This document shows, one piece after another, positions 1 to 6,735 of a DNA stretch of 7,292 bases. The notes below the pieces were generated by a model. That model was not told the DNA's origin and made no database searches. It saw only the letters and a list, made by a program, of their open reading frames with translations. The stretch covers positions 1 through 7,292 of the forward strand of contig JAGHSP010000035.1 in the NCBI GenBank assembly GCA_018065815.1, written 5' to 3'. Made by a program: the position numbers and the translations under genes. Positions within the stretch are counted from its first letter, which is position 1. Every line of letters begins with the position of its first letter. This DNA is from Candidatus Sodaliphilus limicaballi (lineage in GTDB: Bacteria; Bacteroidota; Bacteroidia; Bacteroidales; Muribaculaceae).

Positions 1-1
1 C

Positions 2-32
2 TTTGTCACTTATAAAAAAGTCACTACTTTTG
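2..32 (+). promoter_or_regulatory. Bacteroidota-type housekeeping promoter for the glp operon
   Basis: A TTTG box at 2-5 is followed, after 19 nt, by TACTTTTG at 25-32, an exact match to the Bacteroidota -7 consensus TAnnTTTG. The spacing fits the known layout for the primary sigma factor of this phylum. Transcription would start a few bases after 32, leaving a leader of roughly 40-45 nt before the glpA start at 83. The leader is A/C-rich with no GGAGG-like site, ending in an A-rich stretch as is common in this phylum. No clear operator palindrome is visible, but only 1 base upstream of the -33 box is included, so upstream regulatory sites cannot be judged. Confidence 0.8.
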
Positions 33-82
33 TACCGAAACAAACAAAGCTACACCAACAACACCTTAAAAATTAAAGAAAG

Positions 83-1696
83 ATGGAACCGAATCACAAA
101 GAATATGACGTGATTGTGATAGGCGGCGGCATTACCGGTGCCGGCACCGCTCGTGATTGCGCCATGCGAGGACTCAAGACGCTGCTGCTAGAGCGTTTCG
201 ACTACTCCTATGGTGCCACGGGACGCAACCACGGACTATTGCACAGCGGCGCTCGATATGCGGTAACCGACAAAGAAAGCGCCACCGAATGCATCCAGGA
301 AAATATGACCTTGCGCAAGGTCGCAAGACACTGCGTCGAAGAAACCGACGGTCTGTTCATAACACTGCCTGAAGACGATCTGGCTTATCAGAAGACATTT
401 GTCGACGCCTGCCATGCAGCAGGAATCAGAGCCGACATCATCGACCCCGAGGAAGCAAAAAGACTTGAACCATCTGTCAACCCCACTCTCATCGGAACAG
501 TGAGAATCCCAGATGCCTCAATCGACCCGTTCCGCCTTACAATGGCCAACGTCTATGACGCACAGCTTCACGGCGCCGACGCCTTAACCTACCACGAAGT
601 CACCGGCTTAATTATCAATCAGAACAGGGTTGAGGGTGTCAAAGTCCTCGACCACCACACAGGAATCAACAAAGAGTTTCACGCTAAAGTCACTATCAAC
701 GCTGCCGGAATCTGGGGCACTCTCGTGGCACAAAAGGCAGGCGTGACAGTGAACATGTTCCCAGCTCGCGGAGCACTCCTCATCTTTGGCCACCGCGTCA
801 ACAACATGGTTATCAACCGCTGCCGTAAGCCCGCCAACGCCGACATCCTCGTGCCCGACGACACAGTGTGCGTGATTGGCACCACTAGCGACCGCGTGCC
901 CATGGACACAGTGGACGACATGCGAGTGACACCACAGGAGGTGGAAGTGCTGCTGCGCGAAGGCGAAAAACTCGCCCCCGCACTGGCAACAACACGCATC
1001 CTGCGAGCTTATGCCGGCGTAAGGCCGCTTGTGGCTGCCGACAATGACCCCAGCGGACGAAGCATCAGCCGCGGCATCGTGTGCCTCGACCACGAGACTC
1101 GCGACGGACTCGCTGGATTTATCACTATCACAGGCGGAAAGATGATGACATACCGCCTGATGGCAGAGGACGCAACTAACCTCGCCTGCAAGAAATTGAA
1201 CATCAACAAGGCTTGCGAGACAGCAACCACTCCCCTTCCAGGTTCAGAACCTAAAACGGAACTACCCAAAAAGACTACAGCAGTCATGGCTGCCGAGGGA
1301 CGCCACGGAACGCTCACCAAGGCTATCGCACAGACTACTGACATCGTTGAAGACGCTCTCGTGTGCGAATGCGAGCACGTGAGCGTGAGCGAAGTAAACT
1401 ACGCAATGGACAACCTCCATGTGCACAACCTGGTAAACCTGCGCCGACGCACACGCGTGGGCATGGGAACGTGCCAGGGCGAGTTGTGCGCCACTCGCGC
1501 TGCCGGCGTGATGTGCCGCAAGCAAGAGCAAGCACAAGACGTGAAGCAAGACCTGGCAGCGTTTATCAACGAGCGCTGGAAAGGCGTGCAGCCCGTAGCC
1601 TGGGGCGACAACATGGCCGAGGCGCAGCTCACAGCCACTATTTACGAAGGTCTGGGCGGACTTAACCAATATGCAGGAAAGGAGGTATTGCAATGA
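83..1696 (+). CDS. glpA: Anaerobic glycerol-3-phosphate dehydrogenase subunit A (GlpA)
   Basis: Catalytic FAD subunit of the anaerobic G3P dehydrogenase, oxidising sn-glycerol 3-phosphate to dihydroxyacetone phosphate at the cytoplasmic face of the inner membrane and passing electrons through GlpB/GlpC to quinone. At 537 aa it is close to the 542 aa E. coli protein. An N-terminal Rossmann FAD motif (VIVIGGGITGAG, about residues 10-21) is followed by GLLHSGARY (51-59), a segment typical of GlpA, and by ITGGKMMTYRLM in the C-terminal part of the oxidase domain. The C-terminal BFD-like [2Fe-2S] domain carries CxC at C428/C430 and CxxxxC at C464/C469 (GTCQGELC). The ATG at 83 is chosen because it sits just before the FAD motif; later ATGs would cut into that motif. 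The stop overlaps the glpB start (ATGA). Aerobic GlpD is the main alternative but lacks the BFD domain and would not be followed by glpBC. Confidence 0.97.
   Translation: MEPNHKEYDVIVIGGGITGAGTARDCAMRGLKTLLLERFDYSYGATGRNHGLLHSGARYAVTDKESATECIQENMTLRKVARHCVEETDGLFITLPEDDLAYQKTFVDACHAAGIRADIIDPEEAKRLEPSVNPTLIGTVRIPDASIDPFRLTMANVYDAQLHGADALTYHEVTGLIINQNRVEGVKVLDHHTGINKEFHAKVTINAAGIWGTLVAQKAGVTVNMFPARGALLIFGHRVNNMVINRCRKPANADILVPDDTVCVIGTTSDRVPMDTVDDMRVTPQEVEVLLREGEKLAPALATTRILRAYAGVRPLVAADNDPSGRSISRGIVCLDHETRDGLAGFITITGGKMMTYRLMAEDATNLACKKLNINKACETATTPLPGSEPKTELPKKTTAVMAAEGRHGTLTKAIAQTTDIVEDALVCECEHVSVSEVNYAMDNLHVHNLVNLRRRTRVGMGTCQGELCATRAAGVMCRKQEQAQDVKQDLAAFINERWKGVQPVAWGDNMAEAQLTATIYEGLGGLNQYAGKEVLQ
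1678..1685 (+). promoter_or_regulatory. Strong Shine-Dalgarno site for glpB inside the end of glpA
   Basis: AAAGGAGG lies 7 nt upstream of the glpB ATG at 1693, within the last codons of glpA. It is a near-perfect anti-SD match at ideal spacing. None of the other genes in the window has a comparable site at usable distance, in keeping with the general weakness of SD use in Bacteroidota. It supports the ATG at 1693 as the glpB start and suggests coupled reinitiation at the ATGA overlap. Confidence 0.7.
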
Positions 1697-2931
1697 AATT
1701 TAACACTGTGATTATGGGTGGCGGCTTGAGCGGCCTCACCTGCGGCATTGCTCTGGCACAAGCCGGACAACGCGTGGCTATCGTCGCCACAGGACAAAGC
1801 TCGCTGCACTTCGCTTCGGGCTCGTTTGACCTGCTCGGTTACGACAGCGAGGGCAAGGCGGTGGAAAACCCCGTGGAAGCTATCAACGCTCTGCCCGAGT
1901 CACATCCTTATAAAAAAGTGGGCGACGTAGAGAAACTTACTGCACAAGCCCAAGATCTACTTGCGGCTGCCGGCATCAAAACCACCGGCAAGGCTGGCAA
2001 GAACCACAACCGCCTCACTCCGCTTGGAGCTGTCAAGCCCACATGGCTCACAATGGAAGACTACATCACCATCGACGGCGACAAGATCAACTACAAGCAG
2101 GTGGCACTCATGAACATAATCGGTTACCTTGACTTCCCCACCAAGTTCATTGCCGACGGACTGCGCAAGCTGGGTGCCGAGGTGGAGGTGAAACCCATCA
2201 CTCTGCCCGAACTCAACGAGGCCCGCAAGAGCCCCACCGAGATGCGTGCAACCAATATCGCCAAGGTGCTGGCAAGCGAGGCTATCGTGAAGCGTCTGGC
2301 AAGCGAAATCAACGCCAAGGCTAGCAATGCCGAGGCCATTCTGCTGCCCGCAGTGCTGGGCATCAAGAACAGCGAGCTCGCGCAACTCCTCAAGGAGCAG
2401 GTGAACAAGCCCATCCACTTCGTGGCTACAATTCCGCCATCAGTCCCCGGCACACGCATGCAGGCATTGCTGCGCAAGCGTTTCGAGGCTCTGGGAGGCA
2501 CTTTCCTCAACGGCGACAAGGCCGTGAAGGGCGAAATCTCTGGCACTAAACTCAACAGCATAGAGACCGAGAAACTCGTGGGAACACGACTCGAAGCCGA
2601 CAACTTCGTGCTCGCCACAGGCTCTTTCATGGGACGTGGCATCGTGAGCGACTACGAGAAAGTCTATGAGCCCGTCCTGGGAGCCGACGTGGACTTTATC
2701 GCCGACCGAGCCCAGTGGACACGCGACAACGTGTGGGAAGCACAGCCCTACATGGAATTTGGAGTGAAGACCGACGCACAGCTGCACGTGATGAAGCAAG
2801 GCAAACCCTTGAGCAACACCTACGCGGCAGGACAGGTGCTGAGCGGCAACAACAAGGTTAAACTGGCTAGCGGCGAGGGCGTGGACATGCTCACAGCGCT
2901 CACCGTGGCTAATAACATATTAAATAAGTAA
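1693..2931 (+). CDS. glpB: Anaerobic glycerol-3-phosphate dehydrogenase subunit B (GlpB)
   Basis: Second flavoprotein subunit of anaerobic G3P dehydrogenase, known to bind FMN in the E. coli enzyme and to pair with GlpA. Length is 412 aa against 419 in E. coli. The N terminus has the dinucleotide-binding motif VIMGGGLSGLTCGIALA (about residues 6-22) followed by the GlpB-typical SSLHFASGSFDLL (about 36-48). Further family landmarks are RLTPLGAVKPTWL, ELNEARKSPTEMRATNIA, the PPSVPGTRMQ segment, and ATGSFMGRGIVSDYEKVYEPVLG in the C-terminal half, with a closing flavin-contact region SGEGVDMLTAL. The start is fixed by the ATGA overlap with glpA and the strong SD at 1678. A 6 bp gap separates it from glpC. 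Codon use is strongly G/C-ending (Val almost all GTG/GTC), like glpA and most of glpC. No truncation or frameshift is seen. Confidence 0.95.
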   Translation: MKFNTVIMGGGLSGLTCGIALAQAGQRVAIVATGQSSLHFASGSFDLLGYDSEGKAVENPVEAINALPESHPYKKVGDVEKLTAQAQDLLAAAGIKTTGKAGKNHNRLTPLGAVKPTWLTMEDYITIDGDKINYKQVALMNIIGYLDFPTKFIADGLRKLGAEVEVKPITLPELNEARKSPTEMRATNIAKVLASEAIVKRLASEINAKASNAEAILLPAVLGIKNSELAQLLKEQVNKPIHFVATIPPSVPGTRMQALLRKRFEALGGTFLNGDKAVKGEISGTKLNSIETEKLVGTRLEADNFVLATGSFMGRGIVSDYEKVYEPVLGADVDFIADRAQWTRDNVWEAQPYMEFGVKTDAQLHVMKQGKPLSNTYAAGQVLSGNNKVKLASGEGVDMLTALTVANNILNK

Positions 2932-2937
2932 ACGATC

Positions 2938-4194
2938 ATGGCAAACGAAATGCAACTGAACAACATCAGCGAGAACAACTTTGAGCAGTGCCTCAAGTGC
3001 TCGATCTGCACCGTTTATTGCCCTGTATCGGCAGTAAACCCTGCATACCCCGGTCCCAAGCAGAGCGGACCCGACGGCGAACGTTATCGCCTCAAAAACC
3101 CCGAGTTTTTCAATGACGCGCTCAAGATGTGTCTCAACTGCAAGCGTTGCGAGGTGGCATGCCCCAGCGGCGTGAACGTGGGCGACATCATCCAGAAGGC
3201 TCGCATGAAACACAACACCCACAGCCCCAAGCTGCGCGACATGATGCTCGCCAACACCGACTTCGTGGGCTCAATGGCCACTGTGGTGGCTCCCGTGGCC
3301 AACTTCGCAGTGAGCCTGGGTGTGAGCAAGGCCGTGCTGCACTCGGTGATGAAAATCGACAAGCACCGCACCTTCCCCGCCTATGCTTCGCAGAAGTTTG
3401 AGACATGGTTCAAACGCAACGCGCAAGCACAGCAGAGCAAATACAGCAAGCACGTGAGCTTCTTCCACGGCTGCTATGTGAACTACAACTTCCCGCAACT
3501 GGGCAAGGACCTGGTGAAGATAATGAACGCATGCGGCTATGGCGTGCACCTGCTCGACAAGGAGAAGTGCTGCGGCACTGCTCTCATTGCCAACGGCCTT
3601 TATGACCAAGCAAAACGTCAGGGCGAGACCAACATGAGTTCAATGCGCAGCGCCATCGCCAAGGGACGCACCATCGTCACCACCAGCTCGACCTGCACAT
3701 TCACCATGCGCGACGAGTATCACCACCTGCTCGACGTAGATAACCACGACGTGCGCGACCACATCACGCTCGCCACTCGCTTCCTGTTCCAGCTCATCGA
3801 CGAGGGCAAGCTCAAACTCGCCTTCCGCGACGACTACAAGAAACGCGTTGCCTACCACACAGCATGCCACATGGAACGCATGGGATGGGCCATCTACAGC
3901 ACCTCACTGCTCAAGATGATTCCCGGACTCGACCTCGTGATGCTCGACTCACAGTGCTGCGGCATCTCAGGAACCTATGGTTTCAAGACCGAAAATTATG
4001 AGACTTCGCAAAAAATCGGTGACTCGCTTTTCAAGAACATCGCTGATGCCAATGTTGAGGCTGTAGCCACTGACTGTGAAACATGTAAGTGGCAGATCGA
4101 GATGTCAACAGGCGTGCCTGTGCTCAACCCCATCTCAATTATTGCCGATGCAATCGACGTTGAAAAGACAATAGAATTAAATAAAAATCGTTAA
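2938..4194 (+). CDS. glpC: Anaerobic glycerol-3-phosphate dehydrogenase subunit C (GlpC), iron-sulfur subunit
   Basis: Electron-transfer and membrane-attachment subunit that carries electrons from the GlpAB flavoprotein pair to the (mena)quinone pool. Two ferredoxin-type 4Fe-4S motifs are intact: C18/C21/C24 with C28-Pro, and C65/C68/C71 with C75-Pro. Two cysteine-rich CCG domains follow: the first with C179 and CCG at C211-C212, the second with C310, CCG at C340-C341, and a CETC pair at C380/C383. This order matches GlpC and the wider GlcF/HdrD-like family. At 418 aa it is about 20 residues longer than E. coli GlpC (396 aa), mostly small extensions at both ends. No strong SD precedes the ATG; an alternative start at residue 5 (ATG at 2950) is possible. 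Codon choice in roughly the last 75 codons becomes more A/T-ending than in the rest of the gene. Confidence 0.96.
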   Translation: MANEMQLNNISENNFEQCLKCSICTVYCPVSAVNPAYPGPKQSGPDGERYRLKNPEFFNDALKMCLNCKRCEVACPSGVNVGDIIQKARMKHNTHSPKLRDMMLANTDFVGSMATVVAPVANFAVSLGVSKAVLHSVMKIDKHRTFPAYASQKFETWFKRNAQAQQSKYSKHVSFFHGCYVNYNFPQLGKDLVKIMNACGYGVHLLDKEKCCGTALIANGLYDQAKRQGETNMSSMRSAIAKGRTIVTTSSTCTFTMRDEYHHLLDVDNHDVRDHITLATRFLFQLIDEGKLKLAFRDDYKKRVAYHTACHMERMGWAIYSTSLLKMIPGLDLVMLDSQCCGISGTYGFKTENYETSQKIGDSLFKNIADANVEAVATDCETCKWQIEMSTGVPVLNPISIIADAIDVEKTIELNKNR

Positions 4195-4216
4195 TTAAAG
4201 GTAAAACTATACTTTT

Positions 4217-5710
4217 ATGGCAAAAGAAAACGTTTACAGTTCGCTTGGCGAAAGTAAGAAAAAATTCATGTCATGGCAGATGAGGACTATCCTCGTCACC
4301 ATGATTGGCTATGCAATCTTCTACTTTGTGCGCAAGAACTTTTCAGTAGCCATGCCAGGCATGACCGCTGAGTATGGTATCACAAACAAAAGTTTCGGTT
4401 GGATCATCTTCTTCGGTTCAATCACTTACGGTTTCTCACGCTTTGTCAACGGTTACACTGTTGACCGCTTCAAGGGCCGCATCGTGATGGCACTCGGTTT
4501 GTTGCTGTGTGCTCTTTCTAACTTTGCATTCGGTTTCGGCACAAACCTCAGTTCTCTCATCACTGGCACTGAGGCTGGTCCCGACTTCATCAGCATCCTC
4601 ATCCTTGTGATGGGTATCACTATCATCCTCAACCAGTTCTTCCAGGGCATGGGTTATCCTCCGTGCGCACGCATCTTGCCTCACTGGATTCACCCCAGCG
4701 AGCTCGCAACCAAGATGTCTATCTGGAACTGCTCGCACTCAATCGGCGCGGCTCTTGCAGTAGTTGTGTGCGGTTATCTCCTTGGCTCTATGGGTCAAGA
4801 CCTCTCGGCTAATGCCGAGGTTGTCAGCAGCATACAAACCAACCTTGAGGCTAACGAAGTTAAGGATGCTGCTAACCAGGCTCTCGTTTACGCTGCTCAC
4901 TATGGCGCGTGGAAGTTCTGCTTCTATGTTCCCGCTTGCCTCGCCCTTGTTGGTGCCATCGGCATCTTCATCGGCCTTCGCGACGAGCCCAAGGAGGTTG
5001 GTCTGCCCGACCTCCCCGACACTGGCCTGGGTGGCTTGAAGGATGGTGGCATGAGCGCTGCTCGCCGCAAGAGATTTGAGAGTGTGATGGTTTGGAAAAA
5101 CCGTTGGGTATGGACATTCTGTGTTGCCAACCTCTTTGTTTACGTGGTTCGCATGGGTGTCCTCGACTGGGGTCCCAAGTTCCTCACCGAGGCTCGCGGT
5201 CTTGACATCAAGAGCGCAACATGGACAACAGCGGCATTTGAGATTGCTGGTATCGTGGGTACTCTCGTTGCAGGCTGGTGCACCGACAAGTTCTTCAAGG
5301 GCAAAGGTCACCGCATGTGCGTAGTGTGCATGGCTGGTGCAGCTCTGTTCATGACCACATTCGCATTACTCCCCGAGAGCGCTGGCATCACTCCCATCGC
5401 AGCAACACTCGTAGGTGCAGGTTTCTTCATCTATGGCCCTCAGGCTCTCATCGGTATCGAACTCGGTAACCAGGCAACTAAGGAAGCAAGTGCTCGCGCT
5501 AACGGTATCGCAGGTATCCTGGGTTACCTCGGCTCTGGTCTCGCAGGTCTCCTCGTTGGTTACATAGCCGACATCTATGGCTGGACATCAGTATTCTACA
5601 CCATCATCGTTGTAGCTATCATCGGCATGTTTATCCTCATCTCAATGTGGAAAGCACCCCGCGATGGTTATGAAAGAGCTGCCAACATCGTTTACGACGA
5701 CGAAAAATAA
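4217..5710 (+). CDS. glpT: Glycerol-3-phosphate:phosphate antiporter, MFS organophosphate transporter (GlpT)
   Basis: Inner-membrane major-facilitator antiporter of the organophosphate:phosphate antiporter family, importing G3P in exchange for inorganic phosphate. Signature segments of GlpT are present: VRKNFSVAMP with R39 (equivalent of E. coli substrate-binding R45), FQGMGYPPC, SIWNCSHSIG with H174 (E. coli H165), and VVRMGVLDW with R312 (E. coli R269). Around twelve hydrophobic segments are expected from the sequence. At 497 aa it is about 45 residues longer than E. coli GlpT (452). The surplus is concentrated in a polar stretch around residues 195-230, before the YGAWKFCFYVPA segment, with a smaller addition before the FQGMG motif. 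The ATG is 22 bp after glpC, with only a distant AAAGG. Codon use is richer in GTT/GGT/GCT than glpA and glpB. UhpT or UhpC share the same motifs, but the glpABC context favours GlpT. Confidence 0.92.
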   Translation: MAKENVYSSLGESKKKFMSWQMRTILVTMIGYAIFYFVRKNFSVAMPGMTAEYGITNKSFGWIIFFGSITYGFSRFVNGYTVDRFKGRIVMALGLLLCALSNFAFGFGTNLSSLITGTEAGPDFISILILVMGITIILNQFFQGMGYPPCARILPHWIHPSELATKMSIWNCSHSIGAALAVVVCGYLLGSMGQDLSANAEVVSSIQTNLEANEVKDAANQALVYAAHYGAWKFCFYVPACLALVGAIGIFIGLRDEPKEVGLPDLPDTGLGGLKDGGMSAARRKRFESVMVWKNRWVWTFCVANLFVYVVRMGVLDWGPKFLTEARGLDIKSATWTTAAFEIAGIVGTLVAGWCTDKFFKGKGHRMCVVCMAGAALFMTTFALLPESAGITPIAATLVGAGFFIYGPQALIGIELGNQATKEASARANGIAGILGYLGSGLAGLLVGYIADIYGWTSVFYTIIVVAIIGMFILISMWKAPRDGYERAANIVYDDEK

Positions 5711-5738
5711 GAATTGTTAGTTAGATACTAGTAAAACA

Positions 5739-5772
5739 TAGCGGTGCAGCCCGGCACCGGGTTGCACCGCTA
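5739..5772 (+). terminator. Strong GC-rich hairpin after glpT (possible terminator or mRNA-stabilising structure)
   Basis: An almost perfect inverted repeat: 5739-5754 pairs with 5757-5772, about 15 usable base pairs with one G-T wobble (5749/5762) and a 4-nt loop once the tightest pair opens. It lies 28 bp after the glpT stop and 27 bp before the HAD gene start. There is no T-run directly downstream on the + strand (the sequence that follows is GAAAACTAAAAAG), so it does not fit a canonical intrinsic terminator. It could be a U-tract-independent terminator, a processing or 3'-end-protection structure that separates glpT from the HAD gene, or one copy of a dispersed REP-like repeat. The structure is certain from sequence; the role is not. 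Confidence 0.55.
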
Positions 5773-5799
5773 GAAAACTAAAAAGATTAACTACTCGCT

Positions 5800-6675
5800 A
5801 TGACAATGCAAGAATTTGACAAATACATGTCGCCTTACTCTCACGAGGAGCTCATGGAACGCTGCCGCAAGATCAAGCACGTGGCACTCGACATGGACGG
5901 AACCATCTACATGGGTTCGACCCTGTTCCCCTACACACACAAGTTCCTTGACACTCTCACAGAGAACGGCATCACCTACTCGTTCTTGACCAACAATCCC
6001 ACCAAGAGCCACAAGGACTACCTTATCAAGCTCGACAAGCTGGGCATCAAGGCCACCGACGAGCAGATGTACACATCGTCGCTTGCTACCATCGACTACA
6101 TCAAGCAGCACCATCCCACTGCCAAGCGCCTTTTCACCCTGGGAACTCCCAGCATGCAAGAGGAATTTATCAAGGCAGGATTTGAGCTGTGTGAGGACGA
6201 TCCTAACGACCGTCCCGATGTGCTCGTTGTGGCTTTCGACACCACACTGGTATATAGCCGCCTGTGCCGCGCCACTTGGTGGGCAAGCAAGCTCGACATC
6301 CCCTACATCGCCACCAACCCCGACTGGGTGTGCCCCACCGACCAGGAGGTGATCCTCGTGGACTGCGGCTCGCTGTGCAAGGCCATTGAGGGTGCTTGCA
6401 AGCGCCAGCCCGACGTGGTGATAGGCAAGCCCAACCCCAACATGCTACTGTGCATTCGCGACAAGATGGGCCTCCAGAGCGATGAAATCGCTATGGCTGG
6501 CGACCGCATCTACACCGATGTGGCTACTGCACAAAATGCCGGCTCGCTGGGGGTGCTCGTGCTGAGCGGCGAAACAACTCTTGAAACTGCACTGGCCAAT
6601 GACCCGCAGCCCGACATCACTGCCTTGAACGTGATGGAGTTTGCTAATCTGCTGGTCGAGGCCCGCAAGAAATAA
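5800..6675 (+). CDS. HAD-superfamily subfamily IIA phosphatase (NagD/PGP-like)
   Basis: Predicted cytoplasmic Mg2+-dependent phosphatase of the HAD class with a C2 cap, 291 aa. HAD motif I is ALDMDGTIY, with nucleophile D31 and acid/base D33; motif II is SFLTNNPTKS (T64, the TNN form typical of NagD and PGP relatives); motif III is K210 in GKPNPNML; motif IV is GDRIYTD with D235 and D240. All catalytic residues are present. The roughly 140 residues between motifs II and III form the substrate-selecting cap. Family members act on UMP/nucleotides (NagD/UmpH), phosphoglycolate, p-nitrophenyl phosphate or G3P (mammalian PGP, mycobacterial Rv1692), and sequence alone does not say which. Position after a G3P operon makes G3P or a related triose phosphate a reasonable guess. 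The ATG at 5800 has an in-frame alternative at 5806. No -7 box was found in the 89 bp gap, so readthrough from glpT is possible despite the hairpin. Confidence 0.9.
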   Translation: MTMQEFDKYMSPYSHEELMERCRKIKHVALDMDGTIYMGSTLFPYTHKFLDTLTENGITYSFLTNNPTKSHKDYLIKLDKLGIKATDEQMYTSSLATIDYIKQHHPTAKRLFTLGTPSMQEEFIKAGFELCEDDPNDRPDVLVVAFDTTLVYSRLCRATWWASKLDIPYIATNPDWVCPTDQEVILVDCGSLCKAIEGACKRQPDVVIGKPNPNMLLCIRDKMGLQSDEIAMAGDRIYTDVATAQNAGSLGVLVLSGETTLETALANDPQPDITALNVMEFANLLVEARKK

Positions 6676-6681
6676 ACTGAA

Positions 6682-6710
6682 TTTGTTCACTAAAAACCTA
6701 ATTAATTTTT
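6682..6710 (+). promoter_or_regulatory. Weak candidate promoter for the porin gene
   Basis: In the 60 bp AT-rich gap before the porin gene, TTTG at 6682-6685 is followed after 17 nt by TAATTTTT at 6703-6710, which matches the Bacteroidota -7 consensus TAnnTTTG except at the final G. The spacing is slightly shorter than usual. It is the best candidate in the gap, but AT-rich sequence makes chance matches likely. No convincing terminator hairpin separates the HAD gene from the porin. Confidence 0.3.
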
Positions 6711-6735
6711 ATTTACTAACCAAAATTTTAAGATT

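Noticed and set aside
608..1093. 161-codon open frame on the - strand inside glpA
   Set aside because: It lies fully antisense to a clearly conserved gene; its His/Val/Cys-rich composition is what G/C-ending codons of glpA give when read in reverse. No leader, partner or family resemblance.
2124..2642. 172-codon open frame on the - strand inside glpB
   Set aside because: Low-complexity Ser/Leu/Ala/Arg-rich composition typical of a shadow frame; overlaps a confidently identified gene.
4160..4217. Possible internal promoter for glpT (TTG at 4160-4162; TACTTTTA at 4210-4217)
   Set aside because: The -7-like box ends on the first base of the glpT start codon, so transcription would begin inside the gene, and the spacing to any -33 box is wrong. 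AT-rich chance match.
4739..5311. 190-codon open frame on the - strand inside glpT
   Set aside because: Antisense to the conserved transporter; no recognisable domain, and the lack of stops follows from codon bias of glpT.
6691..6730. AT-only inverted repeats in the HAD-porin gap as a terminator
   Set aside because: The possible stems (AAAAA/TTTTT and AAAATTTT) are short, AT-only and expected by chance in such a gap; no GC stem is present.
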